A stretch of DNA of 45,780 nucleotides from Bacteroidales bacterium. Lineage in GTDB: Bacteria > Bacteroidota > Bacteroidia > Bacteroidales > UBA12077. The stretch is taken from NCBI GenBank assembly GCA_021108325.1, contig JAIORB010000024.1:1-45780 (forward strand), in the 5' to 3' direction. Below are positions 24,600 through 32,222 of this stretch, piece after piece (positions within the stretch are counted from its first letter, which is position 1; every line of letters begins with the position of its first letter). Position numbers and translations under genes: made by a program. Below the pieces are notes generated by a model. The model was not told the origin of the DNA and searched no databases. It saw only the letters and a list, made by a program, of their open reading frames with translations.

Positions 24600-25667
24600 A
24601 TGATAAATCAAGATCAAAATAAAACTAATAACAAAAGGCAAAAGGTTATTATAACAGGAGCTGCAGGTTTTATTGGTGGTCATATTACTGAATATTTCTG
24701 CAATAATGATGTAGATGTTTCATGCTTTGTCAGAAATAGCAGCGATTTATCATATATAAAGAAATTTCCGATTAAAATCATTAATGGAAGTATAACTGAT
24801 CTTAACAAATTAGAGAATTCTATAAAAAATGTTGATAGTGTAATTCATGTTGCAGCACTTGCAAGGGATTGGGGAAATTATAAAGACTTTTACAAAACAA
24901 ATGTTATTGGAACCATAAATGTTTTAAAAGCATGTAAAATCAATAATATTCAAAATGTAATAATTACAGGTTCCATTTCAAGTTATGGTGAAGAAGATTC
25001 AACAGAAATAAAAACTGAAGAACATCCATTCAATTCACACTATAAGTATTTTTTGAATTCTATTTTTCCATGTAAAATGAATTATTATCGTGATACTAAA
25101 GCATTAACTACAAAGGAAGCTATAAGTTTTGCAAAAGAAAATGATTTAAATCTTACTATAATTGAACCTGTTTGGGTTTATGGCGAAAATGAATTCAATA
25201 CAGGGTTTTATGAATACATTAGCTTAGTAAATGGTAAAACACCATTTGTTTTAGGAAGCAAAAAAAATAAGTTTCACGTAGTTTATGCCAGGGATTTAGC
25301 AAGAGCATACTTTCTGGCATTTAAAAAGAAACTAAGCGGAGTAAATAGAATTATAATAGGCAATAAAAATATTGATTATGCGGATAAAATATTTTCTGTT
25401 TTTTGTAATGAGATAGGCATGAAAAAACCAAAGAATATTGCTAAACAAATTGTTTATCCGATTGGATTTTTACTGGAATTATTTTATACAATTTTTTCAA
25501 TGAAAAACGCTCCATTATTAACCAGAGGAAGAGTAAATATGTTCTATGATAATATAGAATACTCAACTCTTAAGGCTGAAGAATTACTAGGTTTTACAAA
25601 CGATTTTAGTATTGAAAAGGGAATAAAAAAAACAGTTGAGTGGTATAAAGAAAACAGTTTAATTTAA
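24600..25667 (+). CDS. Extended SDR: NAD(P)-dependent epimerase/3-beta-HSD-like reductase
   Basis: This 355-residue protein has the Rossmann motif Gly20-x2-Gly23-x2-Gly26 (ITGAAGFIGGH) and the catalytic Tyr163-x3-Lys167 (YYRDTK). ISSYG lies near the usual Ser position. The C-terminal third is longer and partly hydrophobic (YPIGFLLELFYTIFSM), as in membrane-associated 3-beta-HSD or ceramide-reductase-type enzymes that act on lipids. Its neighbours make a ketone reduction on an acyl or aminoketone intermediate the best guess. In Caulobacter, an SDR of this broad type (CerR) sits with a serine palmitoyltransferase and an ACP. It starts 9 bases after the ketosynthase stop. Confidence 0.82.
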   Translation: MINQDQNKTNNKRQKVIITGAAGFIGGHITEYFCNNDVDVSCFVRNSSDLSYIKKFPIKIINGSITDLNKLENSIKNVDSVIHVAALARDWGNYKDFYKTNVIGTINVLKACKINNIQNVIITGSISSYGEEDSTEIKTEEHPFNSHYKYFLNSIFPCKMNYYRDTKALTTKEAISFAKENDLNLTIIEPVWVYGENEFNTGFYEYISLVNGKTPFVLGSKKNKFHVVYARDLARAYFLAFKKKLSGVNRIIIGNKNIDYADKIFSVFCNEIGMKKPKNIAKQIVYPIGFLLELFYTIFSMKNAPLLTRGRVNMFYDNIEYSTLKAEELLGFTNDFSIEKGIKKTVEWYKENSLI

Positions 25668-25673
25668 GATATT

Positions 25674-26966
25674 ATGCTTACAGTTAAAAATTATACAGGG
25701 ATTACAAAAAAACTTATCAGCTTCAAGATTAAGTTGTACACTTTCATTCACTTTACCGGACAACTCATTCGAGGCCGAATTAAACTTAGATATTTTTTTA
25801 GAGTATTAAAGCGATTATTATTTTTTCTTTCATATATGAAAAATAATAAATACTCTAAAATCGGGAAGCGTCTAAAAATCCACCTGTATCTTCCGGGTTT
25901 TCCATCAAAAGCATACTACCACGCATGCAGCAAAGTACTTGAGTTTGATAAAAAAATGCCCGGTATTTCAGCATTAATATCTGTGACATCAGCTTGCAAA
26001 TATAAATGTCCGCATTGTTATCAGAAGCATGATAAAGGAAAGGACATGGACATTAATATTCTGATCAAAACTGTTAAAAATCTCCAGAACAAAGGTGTCG
26101 CATTTTTCAATATTGAAGGTGGAGAGCCGTTCTTGGTTTTCGACCGTTTAAAAAAAGTTTGTGATGCTATTGACGAAAGGTCAGAGATATTAATAAATTC
26201 CACTGGTGATGGAATGACTTTTGAAAACTTGTCAGAATTAAAAAAGAATAAAAATATTATTGGAATAATGTTTTCTCTGCATACTGATAAACCAGAAGAC
26301 ATGAATAAATTTACGGGGGTTGAAAATGCATGGAAAAATCTTGAAAAAGGAATTGAATTATGCCATAATGTTGGATTGGCTGTTACTTTTAATACATGTT
26401 TATTAAGGGATTCGTTTTATGATGGAACATTTGAAAATATTATGGAAGTTGCCAAAGATTTTAATGGTTCAATATTACAACTTATTAAACCAAAACCTGC
26501 TGGTGGCTGGCTCGAATCAGGAATAGAAGATTTTTCAAAAGAAGATATTGAACATATCACAAACAAAGTTCATAAATATAATCTTGAAAAAAGTCACAGG
26601 GATTATACTTTTATTTCGCCAATGATAATTGAGGAATCGGCTGAAGTATTTGGCTGCACTGCTGGTGGAACGGACCGTTTTTATATTAATGCAAAGGGTG
26701 ACTTACAGCCTTGCGAATTTCTTAATATTTCATTCGGTAATATTCAAACTGATGATTTCGAAGTCATTTATGAAAAAATGCGAAAAGTATTTGAAAAACC
26801 TTGCCAATCATGGTTGTGTGAAAAATATTCTCGTCAAGTACTTAAACTGAAAGAAACTAATAATCTTTCAAGTCTTCCTTTAACGCCTGAAATATCAAAA
26901 CAGGTATATGAAAACTGGGATAGAACCGACTTAACTGATTTTTATCAAAAATTAAAAGAATTATAA
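25674..26966 (+). CDS. Radical SAM protein with C-terminal SPASM-like Cys region
   Basis: This 430-residue protein carries the radical-SAM cluster motif Cys108-x3-Cys112-x2-Cys115 (SACKYKCPHC), with EGGEPFL as the SAM-binding GGE motif. The C-terminal cysteines Cys328, Cys347, Cys377 and Cys382 resemble a SPASM or twitch auxiliary cluster. The first 95 residues are basic and hydrophobic (LYTFIHFTGQLIRGRIKLRYFF, as two short runs) and probably attach to membrane. That would suit a lipid substrate. SPASM proteins modify peptides, sugars or small molecules, and no peptide precursor is seen in the cluster. The substrate is unknown. Its last base is shared with the UbiA start (TAATG). Confidence 0.82.
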   Translation: MLTVKNYTGITKKLISFKIKLYTFIHFTGQLIRGRIKLRYFFRVLKRLLFFLSYMKNNKYSKIGKRLKIHLYLPGFPSKAYYHACSKVLEFDKKMPGISALISVTSACKYKCPHCYQKHDKGKDMDINILIKTVKNLQNKGVAFFNIEGGEPFLVFDRLKKVCDAIDERSEILINSTGDGMTFENLSELKKNKNIIGIMFSLHTDKPEDMNKFTGVENAWKNLEKGIELCHNVGLAVTFNTCLLRDSFYDGTFENIMEVAKDFNGSILQLIKPKPAGGWLESGIEDFSKEDIEHITNKVHKYNLEKSHRDYTFISPMIIEESAEVFGCTAGGTDRFYINAKGDLQPCEFLNISFGNIQTDDFEVIYEKMRKVFEKPCQSWLCEKYSRQVLKLKETNNLSSLPLTPEISKQVYENWDRTDLTDFYQKLKEL

Positions 26967-28009
26967 TGGAAAAACAAGCAGCAATTTCTTTAAATAACAA
27001 TTCTACAATAAACTTTCTAAAAGCTTATGTAAAATCCATGCGGCTATATTATTCCTTTGTCACCGGAATAGCAGGCTGGATTGGTGTTTCTTATTACGAA
27101 TGGGTAGCTACCACCGAAGGAGCAAGAGGAACATCTGATTTAGTTAAAAATATTGAAGTACTTCCTTCCCCTGAGAAGAAACTAGTAATTCTTATTCTTC
27201 TTTTTTTAAGTTGGGGAATAAATCAGATTTTTAATGATTATCTGGGGCGAAAAGAAGATCGTATAAATGCACCTGATCGACCAATGGTTACGGGCAAACT
27301 GCATCCTCAGAAAGCTATATTATTATCAATTATATTATTAATTGGAACCATATTTATAACATATTTTTATCTTGAACCTATAGCTATTTATCCACTTGCC
27401 ATTGGAGTTTCGCTAAATATTATATACGAATATGCCAAAGGACGTGGTATTTTAGGTAATATAGTTTTTGGTGTAATGATAAGTATGTGTGGCCTGTTTG
27501 GTTTCTTCGCTGCTGGTCCTATGGAAGTATATTTTACTAAAAGCCGTATAAGTGCTTTAGCTCTTATAGCAATATTAAATGGGCTAATGACCTATTATAC
27601 ATATTTTAAAGACTATTTTGGCGATAAAGCTACCGGCAAAAGGACCATTGTGGTAAAATTTGGGCTTGAAAAAAATAAAAGTATTGCAATTTTTTCATCC
27701 TTCCTTCCCTCAATATTATTTATCGGATCATATTATGGTTTTCAATCATTCGAGATTGAGTTAAACAACACTTTTATAATTCTCGGAATAATGACTATTT
27801 TCCTTCAATTATGGACAGGTATGCTGTTTTACAGGAATCCGAAAGGTGAAATGACCTATTATTCTCTGGTTACAAACTTTAGGGCATGTACATGTGGTCA
27901 AGCAACTATTATAGCAATATTCAATCCGGAATTAGGCATAATACTCTTTCTATGTTCTTATGTGATTGTCGGGTTCCTTTTTAATTTACATACTAATATA
28001 AAGGCTTAA
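26966..28009 (+). CDS. UbiA-superfamily membrane prenyltransferase
   Basis: This 347-residue protein has about eight or nine hydrophobic helices. The two Asp-rich loops are at residues 90-98 (NDYLGRKED) and 216-220 (DYFGD). The first loop is normally N-D-x2-D-x3-D, and here the middle Asp is Gly94. The surrounding RINAPDRPMVTG is close to the wording seen in lipid- and quinone-type UbiA enzymes. UbiA enzymes attach prenyl chains from prenyl diphosphates to aromatic or glycerol-phosphate acceptors. No menaquinone or ubiquinone genes are present, so a lipid acceptor made by the same cluster is plausible. An extra soluble stretch (about 46-70) follows the first helix. The 1-base overlap with the radical SAM gene implies coupling. 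Confidence 0.85.
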   Translation: MEKQAAISLNNNSTINFLKAYVKSMRLYYSFVTGIAGWIGVSYYEWVATTEGARGTSDLVKNIEVLPSPEKKLVILILLFLSWGINQIFNDYLGRKEDRINAPDRPMVTGKLHPQKAILLSIILLIGTIFITYFYLEPIAIYPLAIGVSLNIIYEYAKGRGILGNIVFGVMISMCGLFGFFAAGPMEVYFTKSRISALALIAILNGLMTYYTYFKDYFGDKATGKRTIVVKFGLEKNKSIAIFSSFLPSILFIGSYYGFQSFEIELNNTFIILGIMTIFLQLWTGMLFYRNPKGEMTYYSLVTNFRACTCGQATIIAIFNPELGIILFLCSYVIVGFLFNLHTNIKA

Positions 28010-28021
28010 TAAACGTAAAAA

Positions 28022-29230
28022 GTGGAAATATTTGAAAAGGCATATATAGGCAAATGTGAATTAAAGAATCGAATATTTCGATCTGCAACTTTCGAAGGAA
28101 TGTGTGATAAAAATGGCATTCCCGGTGAAAACTATTTGTCTTTATATGAAGAACTTTCAAATAATAATATTGGAGGAATTATTACAGGTTTTGCATATAT
28201 ATCAAAAGAAGGAAAAGCGATTCAACCAGGTCAGGCCGGCATTTTAAATGAAAAACATATTGAGCATTTTAAAAAAATAACATCGGTAGTTCATACAAAT
28301 GGAAGTAAAATATTCTTGCAAATAGCTCATACAGGACGGCAGACAAGAGAAACAGACATAAAACAAAAAGTTGTTGGAGCTTCTGAAAAAAAATCAATGT
28401 ATTTTAGAGAAAAACCAAGGAAGCTAAGTACAGAAGAAGTATTTGAAATTATTGAGAAATTTGGGAACTCTGCTCTTAATGCAAAAAAAGCCGGATTTGA
28501 TGGTGTTCAGCTTCATGCAGCTCATGGCTATTTGATTCACCAGTTTATCCTGCCAACAATAAACAACCGGAAAGACCTGTTTGGAATTGATCCTGAAAAA
28601 GCACTAGGGCTTAAATTTCTTGATTTAATCATTGATAATGTAAGAGAAAAATGCAGTGATGAATTTCCTGTCCTGATAAAAATTAGTGGTAGCGATGACT
28701 ATAAAAAAAAGTTCACGAAAAAGCAGTTTTCAAATCTTATCGAGTTTCTTGATTTAAAAAAAGTTGATGGAATTGAAATAAGCTATGGAACAATGGATCA
28801 TGCTTTAAATATTTTCAGAGGAGATATTCCTGTTGATTTAATTTTAAAACATAATAAAATTTATAAAGTAGAAAGCAAGTTTGCAAAAAAGATATTGAAA
28901 ACTTTTATATTCCCTTTTGCTATAAAAAAACTAAAACCTTTCAGCCCAATGTATAATCTCGGGTACGCTGAAATAGCTAAAGAAATAACTAAAATTCCAA
29001 TTATTTCTGTTGGAGGCTACAGAGAGAAAAAGGAAATAGAATATGCTATAAAAAATAAAAATATCAATTTCGTAAGTTTGAGTAGGCCTTTTATTTGCGA
29101 GCCAGACCTTATGATTAAAATCGAAGAAAATGATAACTACAAATCAAAGTGTGTAAATTGCAATTATTGTGCAATTATGTGTGACTCAGAATACTTAACC
29201 AAATGTTATAAAAAAAAATCATGGAAATAG
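28022..29230 (+). CDS. Old-Yellow-Enzyme-type flavin oxidoreductase with FeS cysteines, short form
   Basis: Translation starts at GTG 28022 (VEIFEKAYIG...), the first in-frame start, 12 bases after the UbiA stop. The 402-residue protein is the FMN-barrel part of the 2,4-dienoyl-CoA reductase group: QIAHTGRQT and LHAAHGYLIHQF are the flavin and substrate signatures. Cys377, 380, 383, 387 and 395 form a 4Fe-4S-type cluster at the very end. The FAD/NAD domains that follow in dienoyl-CoA reductase are missing. Electrons must therefore come from another carrier. A C=C reduction on an enoyl or prenyl intermediate fits the cluster. The ACP gene begins inside its last codons. Confidence 0.85.
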   Translation: MEIFEKAYIGKCELKNRIFRSATFEGMCDKNGIPGENYLSLYEELSNNNIGGIITGFAYISKEGKAIQPGQAGILNEKHIEHFKKITSVVHTNGSKIFLQIAHTGRQTRETDIKQKVVGASEKKSMYFREKPRKLSTEEVFEIIEKFGNSALNAKKAGFDGVQLHAAHGYLIHQFILPTINNRKDLFGIDPEKALGLKFLDLIIDNVREKCSDEFPVLIKISGSDDYKKKFTKKQFSNLIEFLDLKKVDGIEISYGTMDHALNIFRGDIPVDLILKHNKIYKVESKFAKKILKTFIFPFAIKKLKPFSPMYNLGYAEIAKEITKIPIISVGGYREKKEIEYAIKNKNINFVSLSRPFICEPDLMIKIEENDNYKSKCVNCNYCAIMCDSEYLTKCYKKKSWK

Positions 29231-29451
29231 CAGATAAGATAATATCCATAATCATGGAAAATACAGATTATAAATATAAGATTAACCCCAACACAAACCT
29301 TTTTACTGAACTAAATATTGACTCTTTTGGGAAGTTGATGATTGTTAATGCTATAGAAGATGAATTCTCAATTGAAGTTGATGAAGATGATATTGAAAAG
29401 TTTGCAACTGTAAATGAAATAATCGATGTATTACAGTCAAAATACATTTAA
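29221..29451 (+). CDS. Acyl carrier protein
   Basis: This 76-residue acidic protein is of the PP-binding fold. The phosphopantetheine Ser is Ser35 in LNIDSFGKL, where the usual motif is D-S-L. Helix III (EDDIEKFATVNEIIDVLQ) is typical. It overlaps the end of the flavoprotein gene by 10 bases (ATGGAAATAG), so it is coupled to it. It is probably a dedicated carrier for the ketosynthase and the alpha-oxoamine synthase. Confidence 0.9.
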   Translation: MEIADKIISIIMENTDYKYKINPNTNLFTELNIDSFGKLMIVNAIEDEFSIEVDEDDIEKFATVNEIIDVLQSKYI

Positions 29452-29462
29452 ATAGTGCTTGC

Positions 29463-29567
29463 CAGAAAACGTCAACTTCTGCGTTACTCTTGTTTTGAAA
29501 ACAATCGTTTACAACAGTAAATTTCTGATTTTCAAAACTTCGAAAGCCTTGAACTTAACGTTTTCTG
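29463..29567 (+). other. Nested inverted repeats between ACP and oxoamine-synthase genes
   Basis: In the 194-base gap, cagaaaacgt (29463-29472) is exactly complementary to acgttttctg (29558-29567). Inside it, gttttgaaaa (29492-29501) is complementary to ttttcaaaac (29529-29538). The nested pairs would fold as a long two-step hairpin in the transcript. It may attenuate or separate expression of the last two genes, or be a mobile-repeat relic. Confidence 0.5.
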
Positions 29568-29645
29568 ACTAAGCTCTCAAAAATCATGAGTTTAGATTCG
29601 CTAAGCTCGTAAACTCGGTTCTAACTGACACTAAATAAATGCAAA

Positions 29646-30821
29646 ATGAGCACTAAAAAATTTTATGAATTGCACTATCTCAACGATGAGCTAGCCCGAA
29701 AAACGGGATTTAATCCATACTATGTTAACGTGCAATCAGGGCTTAATGACTCGCTTATTATTGATGGAAAAGAATTTATAAACTTAGCTTCAAACAACTA
29801 TTTGGGCATTGCAAATGATGAAAGAATCAAGGAAGCTACAATTAATGCAATAAACAAATACGGCCTTTCGCTTTGTGCAACTCCAATTGCATTAGGAGGT
29901 ACAGATCTTTATAAAAATCTAACTCAAAAATTATCTAATTTTGTTGGGCTGAAATCAAGTATAATTTATCCTTCATGTTATCAGGCAAATAATGGATTAT
30001 TCCCTGCAATAGCTGATAAAAATGATGTAATTATTATTGACCAGTTTTCACATTCATCTTTAGTAGAAGGTGCAAGAACAGTTGGATGTAAGATAAGGCC
30101 CTTTTTACATAATAATATAGATAGCCTTGAAAAAAACCTGAAAAACAGCTTGAATTACAAACAAATTTTTGTTGCTTCGGAATCAGTGTTTTCAACTGAA
30201 GGTAGCATAGCTCCTTTTGCCGAAATTGTTGAATTATGTAAAAAGTATGGTGCAATTCCTGTAATTGACGACTCTCATGGAATCGGAGTTATCGGGAAAA
30301 ATGGTAAAGGAATATTAGAACATGCAGAAATTAAGGATTACCAGGGAATATATACAGCTTCATTAGGCAAATCAATTGCTAATTTAGGTGGAATGATTAG
30401 TGGTAAAAAGTCTCTTATCGACTACCTAAAATACTATTCACCTCACCTTATTTATTCAACATCTATAACACCACCAATCCTTGCAGGTATTGAAAAAGCA
30501 ATTTGCATTATCGAAGAGGAGTTCGAAGCCTTAGGAAATAAAATGTGGAAATATCGTAATAAACTAAGAGATGCTTTAATAAAATTCGGTTATGATGTAA
30601 GGTCTTCTTCCGCACCAATTACATCAATAGTTACCGGCACTTCAGTGGATACATTACTTTTTGCAAAAGAACTATATAAGCGAAAAATACTAGCAACACC
30701 ATTTATTTATCCTTCTGTACCTGAAAATCAGGGAGTGATTAGATTGATTGCTGGAGCAAACCTTGAAGAAAAAACTATAGACCGCGCAATTCAAATTTTT
30801 AAAGAAATTAAGGAAAGCTAG
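29646..30821 (+). CDS. Alpha-oxoamine synthase (serine palmitoyltransferase/KBL/BioF family)
   Basis: This 391-residue PLP fold-type-I protein has Lys242 in ASLGKSIANLGG as the Schiff-base lysine. Asp208 or Asp209 and His211 (DDSHG) bind PLP, and His136 (QFSHSSL) stacks on it. IYSTSITPP is the usual loop after the lysine. The family condenses an amino acid with an acyl-CoA or acyl-ACP, releasing CO2 and giving an alpha-aminoketone. Members are serine palmitoyltransferase, KAPA synthase, KBL and HBM synthase. The segment SLCATPIALGGT differs from Bacteroides SPT as I recall it, so the amino acid used is uncertain. Adjacent ACP, SDR and lipid-kinase genes favour a sphingoid-like base over biotin. 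Confidence 0.85.
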   Translation: MSTKKFYELHYLNDELARKTGFNPYYVNVQSGLNDSLIIDGKEFINLASNNYLGIANDERIKEATINAINKYGLSLCATPIALGGTDLYKNLTQKLSNFVGLKSSIIYPSCYQANNGLFPAIADKNDVIIIDQFSHSSLVEGARTVGCKIRPFLHNNIDSLEKNLKNSLNYKQIFVASESVFSTEGSIAPFAEIVELCKKYGAIPVIDDSHGIGVIGKNGKGILEHAEIKDYQGIYTASLGKSIANLGGMISGKKSLIDYLKYYSPHLIYSTSITPPILAGIEKAICIIEEEFEALGNKMWKYRNKLRDALIKFGYDVRSSSAPITSIVTGTSVDTLLFAKELYKRKILATPFIYPSVPENQGVIRLIAGANLEEKTIDRAIQIFKEIKES

Positions 30822-30896
30822 TAGTGTGTTCTTTAATTAGTATTGCATAAAATTTATTTTAGATTTTTTCTTTAGACGAGGAAAAATTTGCAAGCA

Positions 30897-30942
30897 TAGC
30901 CGTCCGCGTGTCGCTGAAGCTTTAGCGGAGGCACAGCTACGG
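30897..30942. repeat. GC-rich imperfect palindrome before the lipid-kinase gene
   Basis: tagccgtccgcgtgtcgctg is opposed by tagcggaggcacagctacgg, with cgctgaagctttagcg at the centre. Its GC content stands out sharply in this AT-rich locus. It looks like a dispersed repeat and could fold as a hairpin in the 168-base gap. Confidence 0.6.
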
Positions 30943-30989
30943 TTAATAATTTTAACGAAGTATAAAGTAAAAAGATTAATAAATTTGTA

Positions 30990-32000
30990 ATGATAATTAG
31001 AGAACATTCTACTAAGGTAATGAAGTATTTTTTAATCATGAATCCTGGTTCAAAAGGAGGAAAAAGTAAAAAATCTTTTAATCAGATATTTAATGCTTTT
31101 AATAAAGCAAATATTGATTATGATTATAAATATACTAATGAACTTGAAGATGCATACACATACTCTGTTGAAGCCAATAAAGCAGATTATTATGCTATAG
31201 TTGCAGTTGGAGGTGATGGAACAATAAACAGTGTTTTAAATGGCTTTTTTGATTTGAAAGGGAAATTAATTTCTAATTCCAAAATGGGTGTAATCTATAC
31301 AGGAACAAGCCCCGATTTTTGTAAAAGTTATAACATTCCAAGAAAAACAGATGATGCTATAAAAATACTTATAGATAATTATTCAAGGCAGATTTATATT
31401 GGGAAATTATTATGTTCAAATGTAAACGATAAAAGCCTTAATGATTCTGATGCATCAGAAATCAAATCACCAAAGCTCAGATATTTTGGTTGTTGCACAA
31501 ACATTGGACTTGGAGCCACATTGGCCAGAAAAGCAAATAGTGGAATCAGAAAGTACTTAGGTGATACTTTGGGTACTTTTTTTTCACTAATAGGCACTTT
31601 AGTAGTTTATAAAGCCAATGATTTTATCGTAAAAAAAGATGAGAAAAAACATACAATCAGCAATCTATATAATTTGTCAGTTGGTAGAACAAAATTTATT
31701 GCTTCAGGAATTAAAATTCACAATAAAATCAGTTATTTTGAAAAAGGATTCTATTGCTTAACTGCCAGACAACTAAATCTTTTCAATTTACCTATTTTAA
31801 TTAAAAAAGTATATAGCGGAAAGGAATTCAACAATACTGAAATTCTATCAATGGATTATTGTAATAAGATTGAAGTATTTGGTAATTGTAAAAATCCGGA
31901 AGTTGAACTCGATGGAGACCCAATCGGTTATTTACCGTGTAAAATAGAGACAAGTATTGATAAATTAGATTTAATTGTAAAAAAAGATATGTTCAGGTAA
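30990..32000 (+). CDS. Diacylglycerol/sphingosine-kinase-family lipid kinase
   Basis: This 336-residue protein is of the DAGK_cat fold. FLIMNPGSKGGKS is the first conserved motif, and VAVGGDGTINSVLNG (Gly74-Thr78) is the ATP-binding GGDGT signature. LDGDPIGYLPCKIE near the end is the usual C-terminal motif. Family members phosphorylate diacylglycerol, ceramide or sphingoid bases. The position directly after an alpha-oxoamine synthase fits phosphorylation of a sphingoid-like alcohol. The start could be ATG 31020 (MKYFLIMNPG), because the first ten residues are not part of the domain. The transcript may end at the hairpin 32171-32204. Confidence 0.87.
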   Translation: MIIREHSTKVMKYFLIMNPGSKGGKSKKSFNQIFNAFNKANIDYDYKYTNELEDAYTYSVEANKADYYAIVAVGGDGTINSVLNGFFDLKGKLISNSKMGVIYTGTSPDFCKSYNIPRKTDDAIKILIDNYSRQIYIGKLLCSNVNDKSLNDSDASEIKSPKLRYFGCCTNIGLGATLARKANSGIRKYLGDTLGTFFSLIGTLVVYKANDFIVKKDEKKHTISNLYNLSVGRTKFIASGIKIHNKISYFEKGFYCLTARQLNLFNLPILIKKVYSGKEFNNTEILSMDYCNKIEVFGNCKNPEVELDGDPIGYLPCKIETSIDKLDLIVKKDMFR

Positions 32001-32045
32001 AAATTGTTAATAATTATGTTAATAGATTATCGAGATTTCTATTTT

Positions 32046-32071
32046 TTGTAATCATGTTTTATTTATCTTTG
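32046..32071 (+). promoter_or_regulatory. Candidate promoter of a short transcript
   Basis: ttg (32046-32048) precedes tatctttg (32064-32071), a perfect TAnnTTTG -7 element. Spacing is 15 bases, shorter than the usual 19-20. It lies after the lipid-kinase stop and upstream of a 21-codon ORF. Confidence 0.4.
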
Positions 32072-32097
32072 CTCACAATATGAGTTTTGATATTTAA

Positions 32098-32163
32098 ATG
32101 AACGTGATAAAAATATTTAAAGACAAAATAAAGTCAGTAAGACAAAATATTAGGGTCAATTGA
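32098..32163 (+). CDS. Possible 21-residue basic peptide
   Basis: ATG at 32098 opens MNVIKIFKDKIKSVRQNIRV and ends with TGA at 32161 after one more Asn. The product is Lys/Arg-rich and could form an amphipathic helix. A promoter-like sequence lies 27 bases upstream. A palindrome gggtcaattgaccc (32153-32166) covers its stop, and a terminator follows at once. There is no homologue I recognise, and the transcript may instead be a non-coding RNA of about 125 bases. Confidence 0.3.
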   Translation: MNVIKIFKDKIKSVRQNIRVN

Positions 32164-32170
32164 CCCCAAA

Positions 32171-32204
32171 AAACAGGTTTCTTTTTTAGAAACCTGTTTT
32201 TTTT
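32171..32204 (+). terminator. Strong intrinsic terminator
   Basis: aaacaggtttc is exactly complementary to gaaacctgttt across a 7-base loop, and runs on into further T residues. It ends the short transcript and any read-through from the lipid cluster, 19 bases before the next ATG. Confidence 0.9.
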
Positions 32205-32222
32205 GTGCAATAGTGAACGATT

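Noticed and set aside
29646..30821. Identification as BioF (biotin synthesis)
   Set aside because: No biotin genes adjoin, and the ACP, SDR and lipid-kinase neighbours point to another acyl product. The family-level name is kept.
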